Shown in pieces: positions 6,893 to 13,024 of a DNA stretch of 16,036 nucleotides. The DNA is from SICB01 sp037132395 (GTDB lineage: Bacteria; Patescibacteriota; Saccharimonadia; CAILAD01; BJGX01): NCBI GenBank assembly GCA_037132395.1, contig JBAXPC010000012.1:1-16036 (forward strand), written 5' to 3'. Under the pieces are notes generated by a model. That model did not search any database and was not told the origin of the DNA. It saw nothing but the letters and a program-made list of their open reading frames with translations. A program made the position numbers and the translations under genes. Position 1 is the first letter of the stretch. Each line of letters opens with the position of its first letter.

Positions 6893-8104
6893 ATGAATAC
6901 AAATCGCAACATCGACATTGCTAGAGTTAACAAAGTCAAAACCACCAGTCCGGCCAGTAGCTCTCTTCGCCCTAAGCCAAAAGCCCATAGCAAGCCCCAT
7001 CCCAAAGCCAAACCAGCTTATCGAAGTAATGCTGGGATACCTTTTTTTTCGTTAATCTGGTCGAGTATTGCGGCGGTTTTTAGGTCGGATATATTTATAC
7101 TGTCATTTATAAGAAACCTCTTGAGCGTGCGGGTGCTACTATTTGCGATCCTCCCGTTGGTATATTTTCAGTTACGCTACATGCTAATACTCAAGCCAGA
7201 TCAAATCCTGGTGAACCTTAAATCAGTTGTAGCCCCCAGTAACACATTCCAATTTATAACTTGGTTAGCTGCTGCCTGCCTGCTGGTCTTGGTTAGTTGG
7301 CTAGCTGACACCGTCATATATCCGGCTCTAGTCCGTATTCGATACCAGCAGCTAGACGACCGTAAGCCACTAATTAAGAAAGCCCTTAGCGACTCACTAA
7401 AAGGAATAATCCCCAACTCATTCCAGAAGCTAATCAAATCGGTGGTAGCTCTGGTACTTATCTTTGTCGCTCTAGCTGGCTATTACGCAATGTATATCTT
7501 GGGCTACGGCGATCTCCGTTTGCAGATTTGGCTTTATGTGGTCTTTTCGGTAGTCGTGCTGGTTGTATTTTGTATTTATACTAGCTTTCGATTGTGGCTA
7601 CAGGCAGCCACTGCAATCGGATCCGATCGGGGCAAGAGCAAACTAGCAATCAGTGCTAAACAGGCTATATTCCATCCTGCTAGCGCTATTTGGCATGGCT
7701 TTAATTGGTTACTCAGCTTGGCTGTATTTATAGCTGCAAGCTTGGTCATGGTCTGGGCCGAGATATATTTATTGCTCAAAGTCCAATCTACATCTCTCAA
7801 CATCCTTTTGCTAGCTGTTTTTACTACCATATTGTACTTGCTCTGGACCGTTTGGAGTGCTAGTAGGGCTGGCTACTGGGCCTATATTATGCATTTTCGG
7901 CGTCATAACGTTAAATTAGCCTTTTCATCTGAAGCCGAATCAAGCTATATCGGTCTTTGGATAGTCATCATTGCTGTTTTGCTGGTATTCGGACTGTTTT
8001 TGGCCATTTGTGTAGCCTATTCGGGCAATTTGTCCGCCCTGCTTAGTAGCATTTGGGCTAAACTTCCCGATACTATCAAGGTTAATTTACCCAGACCAAA
8101 CTAA
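6893..8104 (+). CDS. Multi-pass membrane protein of unknown function
   Basis: I do not recognise the family of this 403-residue protein. Residues 1-46 are hydrophilic and rich in Lys, Pro, Ser and His (for example KPKAHSKPHPKAKPAYR), suggesting a basic, unstructured cytoplasmic tail. About seven hydrophobic segments follow, near 79-98, 119-143, 180-203, 211-232, 269-295, 302-322 and 353-375, with basic cytoplasmic-type loops (RIRYQQLDDRKPLIKK near 148-163; SDRGKSK near 244-250). No catalytic motif, transporter signature or signal-peptidase site was evident. It sits between the carotenoid genes and the secE promoter, probably as a single-gene unit with its own promoter at 6842-6871. A membrane-remodelling, lipid or small-molecule transport role would be a guess. 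Coding status is secure from length and composition. Confidence 0.75.
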   Translation: MNTNRNIDIARVNKVKTTSPASSSLRPKPKAHSKPHPKAKPAYRSNAGIPFFSLIWSSIAAVFRSDIFILSFIRNLLSVRVLLFAILPLVYFQLRYMLILKPDQILVNLKSVVAPSNTFQFITWLAAACLLVLVSWLADTVIYPALVRIRYQQLDDRKPLIKKALSDSLKGIIPNSFQKLIKSVVALVLIFVALAGYYAMYILGYGDLRLQIWLYVVFSVVVLVVFCIYTSFRLWLQAATAIGSDRGKSKLAISAKQAIFHPASAIWHGFNWLLSLAVFIAASLVMVWAEIYLLLKVQSTSLNILLLAVFTTILYLLWTVWSASRAGYWAYIMHFRRHNVKLAFSSEAESSYIGLWIVIIAVLLVFGLFLAICVAYSGNLSALLSSIWAKLPDTIKVNLPRPN

Positions 8105-8109
8105 AAGCG

Positions 8110-8139
8110 TTGACAAAAGGGGTATTTATTAGGTAAAAT
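8110..8139 (+). promoter_or_regulatory. Promoter of the secE-nusG-rplK-rplA operon
   Basis: A perfect -35 TTGACA (8110-8115) is separated by 18 bases from TAAAAT (8134-8139, 5 of 6 to TATAAT). It starts 6 bases after the stop of the previous gene. The transcript would begin near 8146, about 36 bases before the secE ATG. Confidence 0.8.
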
Positions 8140-8146
8140 AGCAACC

Positions 8147-8167
8147 AAAGGCCTAGCAGGCTTTTTT
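8147..8167 (+). promoter_or_regulatory. Hairpin with T-run in the secE leader (attenuator-like)
   Basis: AAAGGCCT (8147-8154) pairs with AGGCTTTT (8158-8165) around a 3-base AGC loop, giving an 8-bp stem with one G-T wobble, and T continues to 8167. It lies just at or after the predicted start of transcription. It could be an early terminator or attenuator, a 5'-end stabilising hairpin, or a read-through terminator for the upstream gene. Confidence 0.45.
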
Positions 8168-8181
8168 AGATTAAATTTTAA

Positions 8182-8370
8182 ATGCACGCATTTACCAACT
8201 ACATCAAAAACTCGATTGCAGAAATGCAGAAAGTAATATGGCCCACTCGCAAGCAAGCCTTACAGCTGACACTACTAATAATACTAGTATCGATTGCACT
8301 GGGTCTAACTTTAGCAGGACTCGATTGGTTTTGGAGAAATACCCTGAAATCATTAATTTTAAGGACTTAA
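8182..8370 (+). CDS. secE: Preprotein translocase subunit SecE
   Basis: This 62-residue protein is the short, single-spanning form of SecE, which clamps the SecY channel in the cytoplasmic membrane. The amphipathic stretch IKNSIAEMQKVIWPTRKQAL (about 8-27) carries the conserved E-x-x-KV-x-WP-x-R signature, followed by one membrane helix near 30-50 and a short tail. Length and order (secE directly before nusG) match most bacteria. The ATG at 8182 has no Shine-Dalgarno. It is the first gene behind the TTGACA/TAAAAT promoter, and the end of its coding region contains the ribosome-binding site (AAGGA, 8361-8365) of nusG. Confidence 0.93.
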   Translation: MHAFTNYIKNSIAEMQKVIWPTRKQALQLTLLIILVSIALGLTLAGLDWFWRNTLKSLILRT

Positions 8371-8374
8371 TTTC

Positions 8375-8908
8375 ATGATAGATATACAAAAAGATTGGTA
8401 CGTCATACACACCTACTCTGGCTACGAAGACCAGGTAGCTGAAGCCTTGCGCCAACGTATCGACTCACTAGATATGAAAGACAAGATTTTCGACGTGATT
8501 GTACCTAAAGAAAAGCAAATCGAAATCAAAAATGGTGCCCGCCGCACCGTCGAGCGCAAGATATTTCCAGGCTATATCATAATCGAGATGGTTGTTACCG
8601 AAGAGTCTTGGTTCGTGGTTCGTAATACACCAAATGTTACCGGTTTCGTCGGCACTAGTACCACCCCTTCGCCACTTAGTGCAGATGAGGTTAAGTCTAT
8701 TCAGCGCCGAATGGGAATTGATGAGCCAAAATACAAAATAGACTTCGCGATTGGTGAAACAGTAAATATAACCGACGGACCGTTCAAAGGATTTGATGGT
8801 CAGGTCAATGAAATCGACGAGCAAAAAGGCAAGATCAAGGTCTTGGTTAGTATGTTCGGCCGAGAAACCCCTGTTGAGCTCGACTCACTACAGGTAAACA
8901 AGATCTAA
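8375..8908 (+). CDS. nusG: Transcription termination/antitermination factor NusG
   Basis: The 177-residue protein has the usual two-domain NusG layout. The N-terminal NGN domain (about 6-112) starts with KDWYVIHTYSGYEDQVAEAL and contains ERKIFPGYIIIEM and the VRNTPNVTGFVG loop, which contact RNA polymerase. The C-terminal KOW domain (about 122-177) has ITDGPFKGFDGQVNEID and ends with the usual beta strands (KVLVSMFGRETPVELD). NusG increases elongation processivity and links polymerase to Rho or the ribosome. The ATG at 8375 lies 4 bases after secE and has AAGGA at 8361-8365. Length is typical, and the gene order secE-nusG-rplK-rplA confirms the call. Confidence 0.95.
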   Translation: MIDIQKDWYVIHTYSGYEDQVAEALRQRIDSLDMKDKIFDVIVPKEKQIEIKNGARRTVERKIFPGYIIIEMVVTEESWFVVRNTPNVTGFVGTSTTPSPLSADEVKSIQRRMGIDEPKYKIDFAIGETVNITDGPFKGFDGQVNEIDEQKGKIKVLVSMFGRETPVELDSLQVNKI

Positions 8909-8922
8909 GAAAGGATTAAGTA

Positions 8923-9354
8923 ATGGCAGCAGAAGCAAAAAAAATACAGGCTAAAGTAAAAATGATAATCATGGGCGGGCAGGCCACACCAGCCCCTCCA
9001 GTCGGATCATCTCTAGGACAACACGGAGTCAACATGATGGATTTTATCAACCCCTTTAACGAGCAAACCCAAGACCGCAAAGGTCAACCAACTCCAGTGC
9101 ACGTTACTATCTACGCCGATAAAACCATGACCTTTGTAACCAAGGGCACACCAGCAAAAATACTAATCAAAGAAGCTCTTAAGCTCAAAAAAGCTTCAGG
9201 TGTTCCCAACAAAGAGAAGGTTGGTAAACTGACCCAGGCTCAACTAACAGAAATAGCTGAAAAGAAAATGCCCGATCTCAATGCTAACGATATTGAGGCC
9301 GCCAAAAAAATAATCGCTGGCACCGCTAGGTCCATGGGAGTCGAAATAGAATAA
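8923..9354 (+). CDS. rplK: 50S ribosomal protein L11
   Basis: This 143-residue protein is L11, which binds the GTPase-associated region of 23S rRNA at the base of the L7/L12 stalk. The N-terminal domain carries TPAPPVGSSLGQHGVNMMDF, the proline-rich conserved segment near residues 22-41; the common GPALG appears here as GSSLG. The C-terminal rRNA-binding domain (about 70-143) includes KKASGVPNKEKVGKLT and ends with GTARSMGVEIE. The start at 8923 has a strong Shine-Dalgarno AAAGGA at 8910-8915, 7 bases upstream. It follows nusG by 14 bases in the same operon, and 62 bases that contain a hairpin separate it from rplA. Confidence 0.96.
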   Translation: MAAEAKKIQAKVKMIIMGGQATPAPPVGSSLGQHGVNMMDFINPFNEQTQDRKGQPTPVHVTIYADKTMTFVTKGTPAKILIKEALKLKKASGVPNKEKVGKLTQAQLTEIAEKKMPDLNANDIEAAKKIIAGTARSMGVEIE

Positions 9355-9369
9355 ATAATTAACCTCGCT

Positions 9370-9401
9370 GTGGGATCTATCAAAAAATAGAGCTTGACCA
9401 C
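9370..9401 (+). promoter_or_regulatory. Candidate L1-binding hairpin before rplA
   Basis: GTGG (9370-9373) pairs with CCAC (9398-9401), and TCTAT (9376-9380) pairs with ATAGA (9387-9391) around a CAAAAA loop. The two helices are joined by an asymmetric internal loop, GA on the 5' side and GCTTGA on the 3' side. The rplA Shine-Dalgarno (9403-9409) begins one base after the structure. From memory, the L1 sites on 23S rRNA and on L1 operon mRNAs have this form: a GTGG/CCAC-like helix, a short GA strand and a longer opposite strand. Autoregulation by L1 is an inference. Confidence 0.45.
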
Positions 9402-9416
9402 GAAAGGAGCAATAAA

Positions 9417-10421
9417 ATGGCTAAGATAAAAAAAGAAGACATTACAAAAACAGAAGTAACCGAGACTAAAGCTAAGGTTGCAAAAAAAACCGCTGAGCCT
9501 GTCACTGAAAAAGAAAGCATCGACACCACTGCTGACGCCAAATTAGCTAAGGCCGGCAAGAGAAGTGCCAAAACAGCAAAAGAAGCAGTCGAAAAGGAAG
9601 CTAAAGAGGTCAAAAAAACCCAGACTGCTAAGTCTAAAAAAGTAGAGGTTGCAAAACCAAAGCAAAATCCCCATGTTAAAAAATATTCCAAAAACCAGAA
9701 AGCAGGAAAAGCCTTAATAGAACCAGGTAAAATGTACGGCCTTAAAGAAGCCGTCGATCTACTTTTTAAAGTATCTAAGGTCAAGTTCGATGCCTCTGCA
9801 GAGCTTCATGTAGCCTTGCACATCGACCCCCGACAAGCCGACCAGATGGTTCGAACCAGCACTTCGTTGCCCTACGGAACCGGTAAGTCCATCCGAGTAG
9901 CTGTTATTGCGACAGACGAACTAGCTGCCGCAGCGAAAAAAGCCGGAGCCGATTTGGTAGATTCTGAAGCACTAATTAAAGACATCACAAAAGAGAAGTT
10001 TGACTTCGATGTCCTAATAGCAACACCAGACAAGATGGCTGAAGTCGGCAAGCTAGCTAAGGTTTTGGGTCCAAAAGGCCTGATGCCTTCACCCAAAAAC
10101 GGTACTGTTACAGCAGATCCTGCAAAATCAGTTGAAGAATTTAAAAAAGGTAAAGTTGAAATCAAAAATGATGCTAATGGTATCATTCATGTTGCATTTG
10201 GAAAGCTCAGCTTTAAGCCTGAAGACTTGTATGCTAATGCCAAAGCTGTGGTTAAGGCTATCTCCTCTGCAAAACCAGCCGGCGTCAAAGGCGTATTTAT
10301 AAATAGTATGTTCATTAGCTCTAGCATGAGCCCAAGTATTCGACTAGATAATAACGAAGCTATTAAAGAAGCTAAAGAGGTCAAAGAAGCTAAAGTAACT
10401 AAAGAACCAAAAATAAAATAA
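9417..10421 (+). CDS. rplA: 50S ribosomal protein L1 with long charged N- and C-terminal tails
   Basis: L1 forms the mobile stalk next to the ribosomal E site and represses its own mRNA in many bacteria. The conserved domain starts near residue 86 (HVKKYSKNQKAGK) and includes MYGLKEAVDLLFK, HIDPRQADQMVR, the KVLGPKGLMPSPKNGTVT loop and the C-terminal FINSMFISSSMSPSIRLD. The protein is 334 residues against about 225-235 normally. The excess is an 85-residue N-terminal segment of Lys, Ala, Glu and Thr plus a 20-residue Lys/Glu tail. The start is secure: AAAGGAG at 9403-9409 lies 7 bases before the ATG, and the next in-frame Met is only near residue 106. The tails look disordered and may bind RNA. 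The canonical next gene, rplJ, lies 5 kb further on. Confidence 0.95.
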   Translation: MAKIKKEDITKTEVTETKAKVAKKTAEPVTEKESIDTTADAKLAKAGKRSAKTAKEAVEKEAKEVKKTQTAKSKKVEVAKPKQNPHVKKYSKNQKAGKALIEPGKMYGLKEAVDLLFKVSKVKFDASAELHVALHIDPRQADQMVRTSTSLPYGTGKSIRVAVIATDELAAAAKKAGADLVDSEALIKDITKEKFDFDVLIATPDKMAEVGKLAKVLGPKGLMPSPKNGTVTADPAKSVEEFKKGKVEIKNDANGIIHVAFGKLSFKPEDLYANAKAVVKAISSAKPAGVKGVFINSMFISSSMSPSIRLDNNEAIKEAKEVKEAKVTKEPKIK

Positions 10422-10450
10422 ACTAAAAAATAATACTTCCGGCTAATTCT

Positions 10451-10474
10451 AGCAGCTCCAACAATGGAGCTGTT
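10451..10474 (+). terminator. Hairpin after rplA, possible terminator
   Basis: AGCAGCTCC (10451-10459) pairs with GGAGCTGTT (10466-10474) around a 6-base AACAAT loop: seven perfect pairs flanked by a G-T wobble and an A-T pair. It lies 30 bases after the rplA stop. The following bases are not a clean T-run, so it may be a weak terminator or an mRNA 3'-end stabiliser. Confidence 0.5.
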
Positions 10475-10509
10475 GGTCGTTATGCTTTCATTTTAGGCAA
10501 TAAGTCTGC

Positions 10510-10530
10510 TACATTAGTGTAGTTAATGTA
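10510..10530. repeat. Inverted repeat upstream of the nucleotidyltransferase gene
   Basis: TACATTA (10510-10516) and TAATGTA (10524-10530) form a perfect 7-bp inverted repeat with a 7-base spacer. A second, nested repeat, CTACA (10509-10513) and TGTAG (10518-10522), overlaps it. It lies 30 bases before the TTG start, where an operator or a leader hairpin would be expected. No convincing promoter was found next to it. Confidence 0.35.
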
Positions 10531-10548
10531 CCTTCAAAGCACACCACA

Positions 10549-10555
10549 AAAGGAG
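10549..10555 (+). promoter_or_regulatory. Shine-Dalgarno that fixes a TTG start
   Basis: AAAGGAG lies 5 bases before the TTG at 10561, the same core used by rplA. It identifies the TTG as the real start of the nucleotidyltransferase gene although no ATG is near. Confidence 0.7.
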
Positions 10556-10560
10556 CAAAG

Positions 10561-11178
10561 TTGCCAATCAACGTGGGTATATTCGGAAACGACTCAAGTT
10601 TTGATAATCGTTTCATTCCAGACTACCAAGAGCTTACCGAGCTTGTAACGCATATCAAAGCCCTCGGCATTAGTATCGCTTTGACCTCAGGGTCATTCGA
10701 TCATTTTCATCTCGGCCACGCGATGTATTTAGAAAAAGCTCGCGAATTTGCCGACCTGCTTATTGTTGGGGTCGACAATGACGATAAAATCCGTCATCGC
10801 AAGGGCGAAAATAGACCACTCTTCCCGCAAGAGGAGCGACTCAATATTTTAATCCGACAACGGTCGGTCGATATAGTCACTCTTAAGGCGCTAGAGCATC
10901 AGCGCTGGGAGCTAATCGCTGCCGTCAAGCCTGATGTATTGGTTTCTACCAAGGATAACTACACCAACAGCGAGATTGAAGAGATCGAAGCTACTTATGG
11001 TTGCAAAATAGTGGTCTTAGAGCGTCAGGCCGAGACTTCTACCAGCGCTAAGGTGCGTCGACTTAACCTCGATATGGCCAACGGCTTCGCTAAGGAAATG
11101 AATAAAATAATGCCCGAAGTAATCCAGGGTGTTATAGATAGTGTTCTGGGAACCGACCACCAAGGGAAGAGCCAATGA
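10561..11178 (+). CDS. HxGH nucleotidyltransferase, cytidylyltransferase/RfaE2-like
   Basis: This 205-residue protein belongs to the nucleotidyltransferase superfamily that transfers AMP or CMP to a phosphorylated substrate. The nucleotide-binding HxGH motif occurs in SGSFDHFHLGHAMYLEKA near residues 43-60. It is followed by LIVGVDNDDKIRHRKG, RPLFPQEERLNIL and KPDVLVSTKDNY, a pattern closest to RfaE2/HldE-C (heptose-1-phosphate adenylyltransferase) and TagD (glycerol-3-phosphate cytidylyltransferase). The late STSAKVRRL segment stands where the family's ISSTxIR motif is found. About 40 N-terminal residues precede the core. The start is TTG at 10561, supported by AAAGGAG. The gene overlaps the deaminase gene by 4 bases (ATGA), so the two are translationally coupled. 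The substrate is unknown; no heptose or teichoic acid genes are visible nearby, so the family name should not be taken as its role. Confidence 0.75.
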   Translation: MPINVGIFGNDSSFDNRFIPDYQELTELVTHIKALGISIALTSGSFDHFHLGHAMYLEKAREFADLLIVGVDNDDKIRHRKGENRPLFPQEERLNILIRQRSVDIVTLKALEHQRWELIAAVKPDVLVSTKDNYTNSEIEEIEATYGCKIVVLERQAETSTSAKVRRLNLDMANGFAKEMNKIMPEVIQGVIDSVLGTDHQGKSQ

Positions 11179-12005
11179 GCACGATTGTGGCTTACGTTCC
11201 GGTCTTGCACAGAGGCTACATAGATTTTTTTAATCGGCATCGAGATAGCAGTGCTATCTACCTGCTCGACAGAGGTCTTTGTATCGAAGAGCAGCCCAGT
11301 CTCGCAAAAGACATTCGCAGCCTCGAGGCCGCTGAAGTGGCCCTCGCACTTAGTGCCCTAGGGTACCCACTAAAGATAATTAGTATCGCCAATTCAGCTG
11401 AGCTTTTGAGCTCAATTGGAGATAGCATAATAATGCCAGATGAAGATATCTCTAGGCTAATTGCAGCCAAGTATCTTGTTGATCCAGTCGAATACGACAA
11501 CACTTTTTTGAGGTGGGACAATACAAGAATCAAAGCCGAGCAAGAGGTTGTAGACCATTTTACATTGAGTCAGGATGACTTTAGCAGCCACATAATGGCA
11601 CTTTGCTATAAGCAAGCCGAGCTCAGTGCCGATTGGTGGCGCCAAGTGGGAGCTTGTATCATTAAAGGAGGCGAAGTTATCTTGCAGGCCAATAACCAGC
11701 ATGTCCCTAGCCCTAGCCAACCGTATTTTGATGGCGATCCACGCTCGGATTCCAAAAAGGGCGTTGATATTCATCTTTCTACGGCCTTCCACGCTGAGCT
11801 GAGCTTGATTGCGACGGCCGCCAAAAAGGGTATCGCACTAAGTCACAGCCATTTGTATGTCACAACCTTTCCGTGCCCCTGGTGCGCAAAAGCAATTGCC
11901 TACTCGGGTATCGAGAGGGTATATTTTGCAGAAGGCTATTCGGTTTTGGATGCCGAATCGATCCTAATTGCAAACGACATCGAAATATATAGAGTTGTAA
12001 AATAA
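11175..12005 (+). CDS. dCMP/cytidine deaminase-family protein with unknown N-terminal domain
   Basis: Residues about 137-276 form a zinc-dependent deaminase domain of the dCMP deaminase (ComEB/DCTD) type: VGACI at 158-162, the catalytic HAE at 206-208 and the zinc cysteines in PCPWC (C234, C237). That family converts dCMP to dUMP, which would feed the thymidylate synthase encoded nearby. Residues 1 to about 120 are not recognised. They begin IVAYVPVLHRGYIDFF, which faintly recalls the first strand and HxGH loop of nucleotidyltransferases but lacks the final His (HRGY), so any such domain would be degenerate. Typical dCMP deaminases are 140-190 residues, so this one is nearly double. The ATG overlaps the stop of the upstream nucleotidyltransferase gene. 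A deaminase for another nucleotide or base cannot be excluded. The gene converges on folA-HIT and shares its terminator. Confidence 0.75.
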   Translation: MSTIVAYVPVLHRGYIDFFNRHRDSSAIYLLDRGLCIEEQPSLAKDIRSLEAAEVALALSALGYPLKIISIANSAELLSSIGDSIIMPDEDISRLIAAKYLVDPVEYDNTFLRWDNTRIKAEQEVVDHFTLSQDDFSSHIMALCYKQAELSADWWRQVGACIIKGGEVILQANNQHVPSPSQPYFDGDPRSDSKKGVDIHLSTAFHAELSLIATAAKKGIALSHSHLYVTTFPCPWCAKAIAYSGIERVYFAEGYSVLDAESILIANDIEIYRVVK

Positions 12006-12049
12006 AAGTCCCCCGAGAACTACCACTAGTGGTAGGTCTCAGGGGGCTT
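12006..12049. terminator. Bidirectional terminator between convergent genes
   Basis: A long near-perfect hairpin: CCCCC (12010-12014) pairs with GGGGG (12042-12046), GAGA (12015-12018) with TCTC (12037-12040), and CTACCA (12020-12025) with TGGTAG (12030-12035). Only a bulged A (12041) and one mismatch interrupt it. T-rich stretches flank it on both strands (CTTATTTATTT rightward, ACTTTTATTT leftward), so it can end the deaminase and the folA-HIT transcripts. The folA-HIT stop codon (12026-12028) lies inside it. Confidence 0.85.
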
Positions 12050-13024
12050 ATTTATTTCAGGCTTACTACTAAGCTTGAATCTTATAGGCTGGTGGTCTTC
12101 GTGAAAAACATCACCAACCTTAATGTGCGCGTGCAAGTGGTTAACTGACCCAGAAACATACTGGACCGGCCCAACCCGCATGGCAAAACCAAAAAACTCG
12201 AGCTGATAGCGGGCTTCAACCCAGCCAATTACTTCGCCCAGCTCTCTTTGAGCTTCAATTGGTAGCTTTCGGAAATCAATGCAATGGTGGGCACTAATGA
12301 GAAGCAAATCAATTAGTGTGCCATCGTAGGGATTGTCATTATGCGTTACAGTCCAGTGTTTTGCATGATGCAAAATCGGACTGTCATGGTACCACTCTAG
12401 CCACTGACTACAAAATGGGCAGATGCCAGAATTTTCTATCTCAAGCATTTTGTCGGTCTGTTCGGCCGAGCGTGAGCTTGGGTAGTAAAATATCTCGCGC
12501 GGCAGATCGTACTCATCTAGCCTAAGGTATTCCAAAAAAGCATAGTCGTGCGAGTTGTCATCATCTTTGGCATGAAGCTCGCTAGTAGTTAGCTTCCAGT
12601 CACTAATTGGCGTGGCAGGAAAGTGCTTGTCGCCTGCAAACTCACCATTGACTAGTGTAATCAGTAGCTTAGAAACTCTCATGTCAGCCAGCGCTTGCTG
12701 GTAGATTGTTTCGCCACCAATAATGTAGATGTCGCACTTGCGAGCCTCAGCAACTTGTTCTGCCAAGCTCATCGCTTGTGAGTAATCCGTACTGGTAGCA
12801 AGCCAGCCAGGCTCAAAAAACTCTTTATTTGAGCTAATCACAATATTGTAGCGGTTAGGCAGTGGACGACCAATCGATTCATAGGTCGCTCGTCCCATTA
12901 CTACGACATTGTTAGTTGTCATCTGCTTAAAACGGCGCATGTCAGCTTTTAGGTTCCAGTCGGGAAGCCCACCACCTTGTCCAATTACACGAAACTTATC
13001 CCTAGCAGCGATGATATATATCAT
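12026..13024 (-). CDS. folA: Dihydrofolate reductase fused to a HIT-family domain
   Basis: Residues 1 to about 168 are dihydrofolate reductase, which reduces dihydrofolate to tetrahydrofolate with NADPH. They include GGLPDWNLKADMRRFKQMT with W23 and the catalytic acid D28, VVMGRATYESIGRPLPNR (about 41-58) and the NADPH-binding IYIIGGETIYQQAL (about 99-112). Residues about 195-310 are a HIT-fold domain: CPFC at 202-205, H219-H220, the LLLISAHHCIDFRKLP strand-loop, and the catalytic histidine triad NHLHAHIKV (H296, H298, H300). HIT proteins hydrolyse or transfer nucleotides via a histidine-AMP-type intermediate. Stand-alone DHFR is about 160 residues; I know of no standard DHFR-HIT fusion. The ATG overlaps the thyA stop by 4 bases (thyA-folA operon). 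The last seven codons (KPPETYH) and the stop are encoded in the terminator hairpin. Both domains appear intact; the HIT substrate is unknown. Confidence 0.88.
   Translation of the reverse strand: MIYIIAARDKFRVIGQGGGLPDWNLKADMRRFKQMTTNNVVVMGRATYESIGRPLPNRYNIVISSNKEFFEPGWLATSTDYSQAMSLAEQVAEARKCDIYIIGGETIYQQALADMRVSKLLITLVNGEFAGDKHFPATPISDWKLTTSELHAKDDDNSHDYAFLEYLRLDEYDLPREIFYYPSSRSAEQTDKMLEIENSGICPFCSQWLEWYHDSPILHHAKHWTVTHNDNPYDGTLIDLLLISAHHCIDFRKLPIEAQRELGEVIGWVEARYQLEFFGFAMRVGPVQYVSGSVNHLHAHIKVGDVFHEDHQPIRFKLSSKPEINKPPETYH

Noticed and set aside
8468..8824. A 118-codon minus-strand frame inside nusG
   Set aside because: It is entirely antisense to a well-conserved NusG and shows no recognisable motif or promoter.
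9380..9784. A 134-codon minus-strand frame opposite the rplA N-terminus
   Set aside because: It arises from the complement of repetitive Lys/Ala/Glu codons, giving a Ser/Ala/Phe/Leu-rich sequence; the L1 frame has the strong ribosome-binding site.
10422..10560. A tRNA or small RNA gene in the gap after rplA
   Set aside because: Only one strong hairpin and a short inverted repeat are present; there is no cloverleaf or tRNA-like T-loop sequence.
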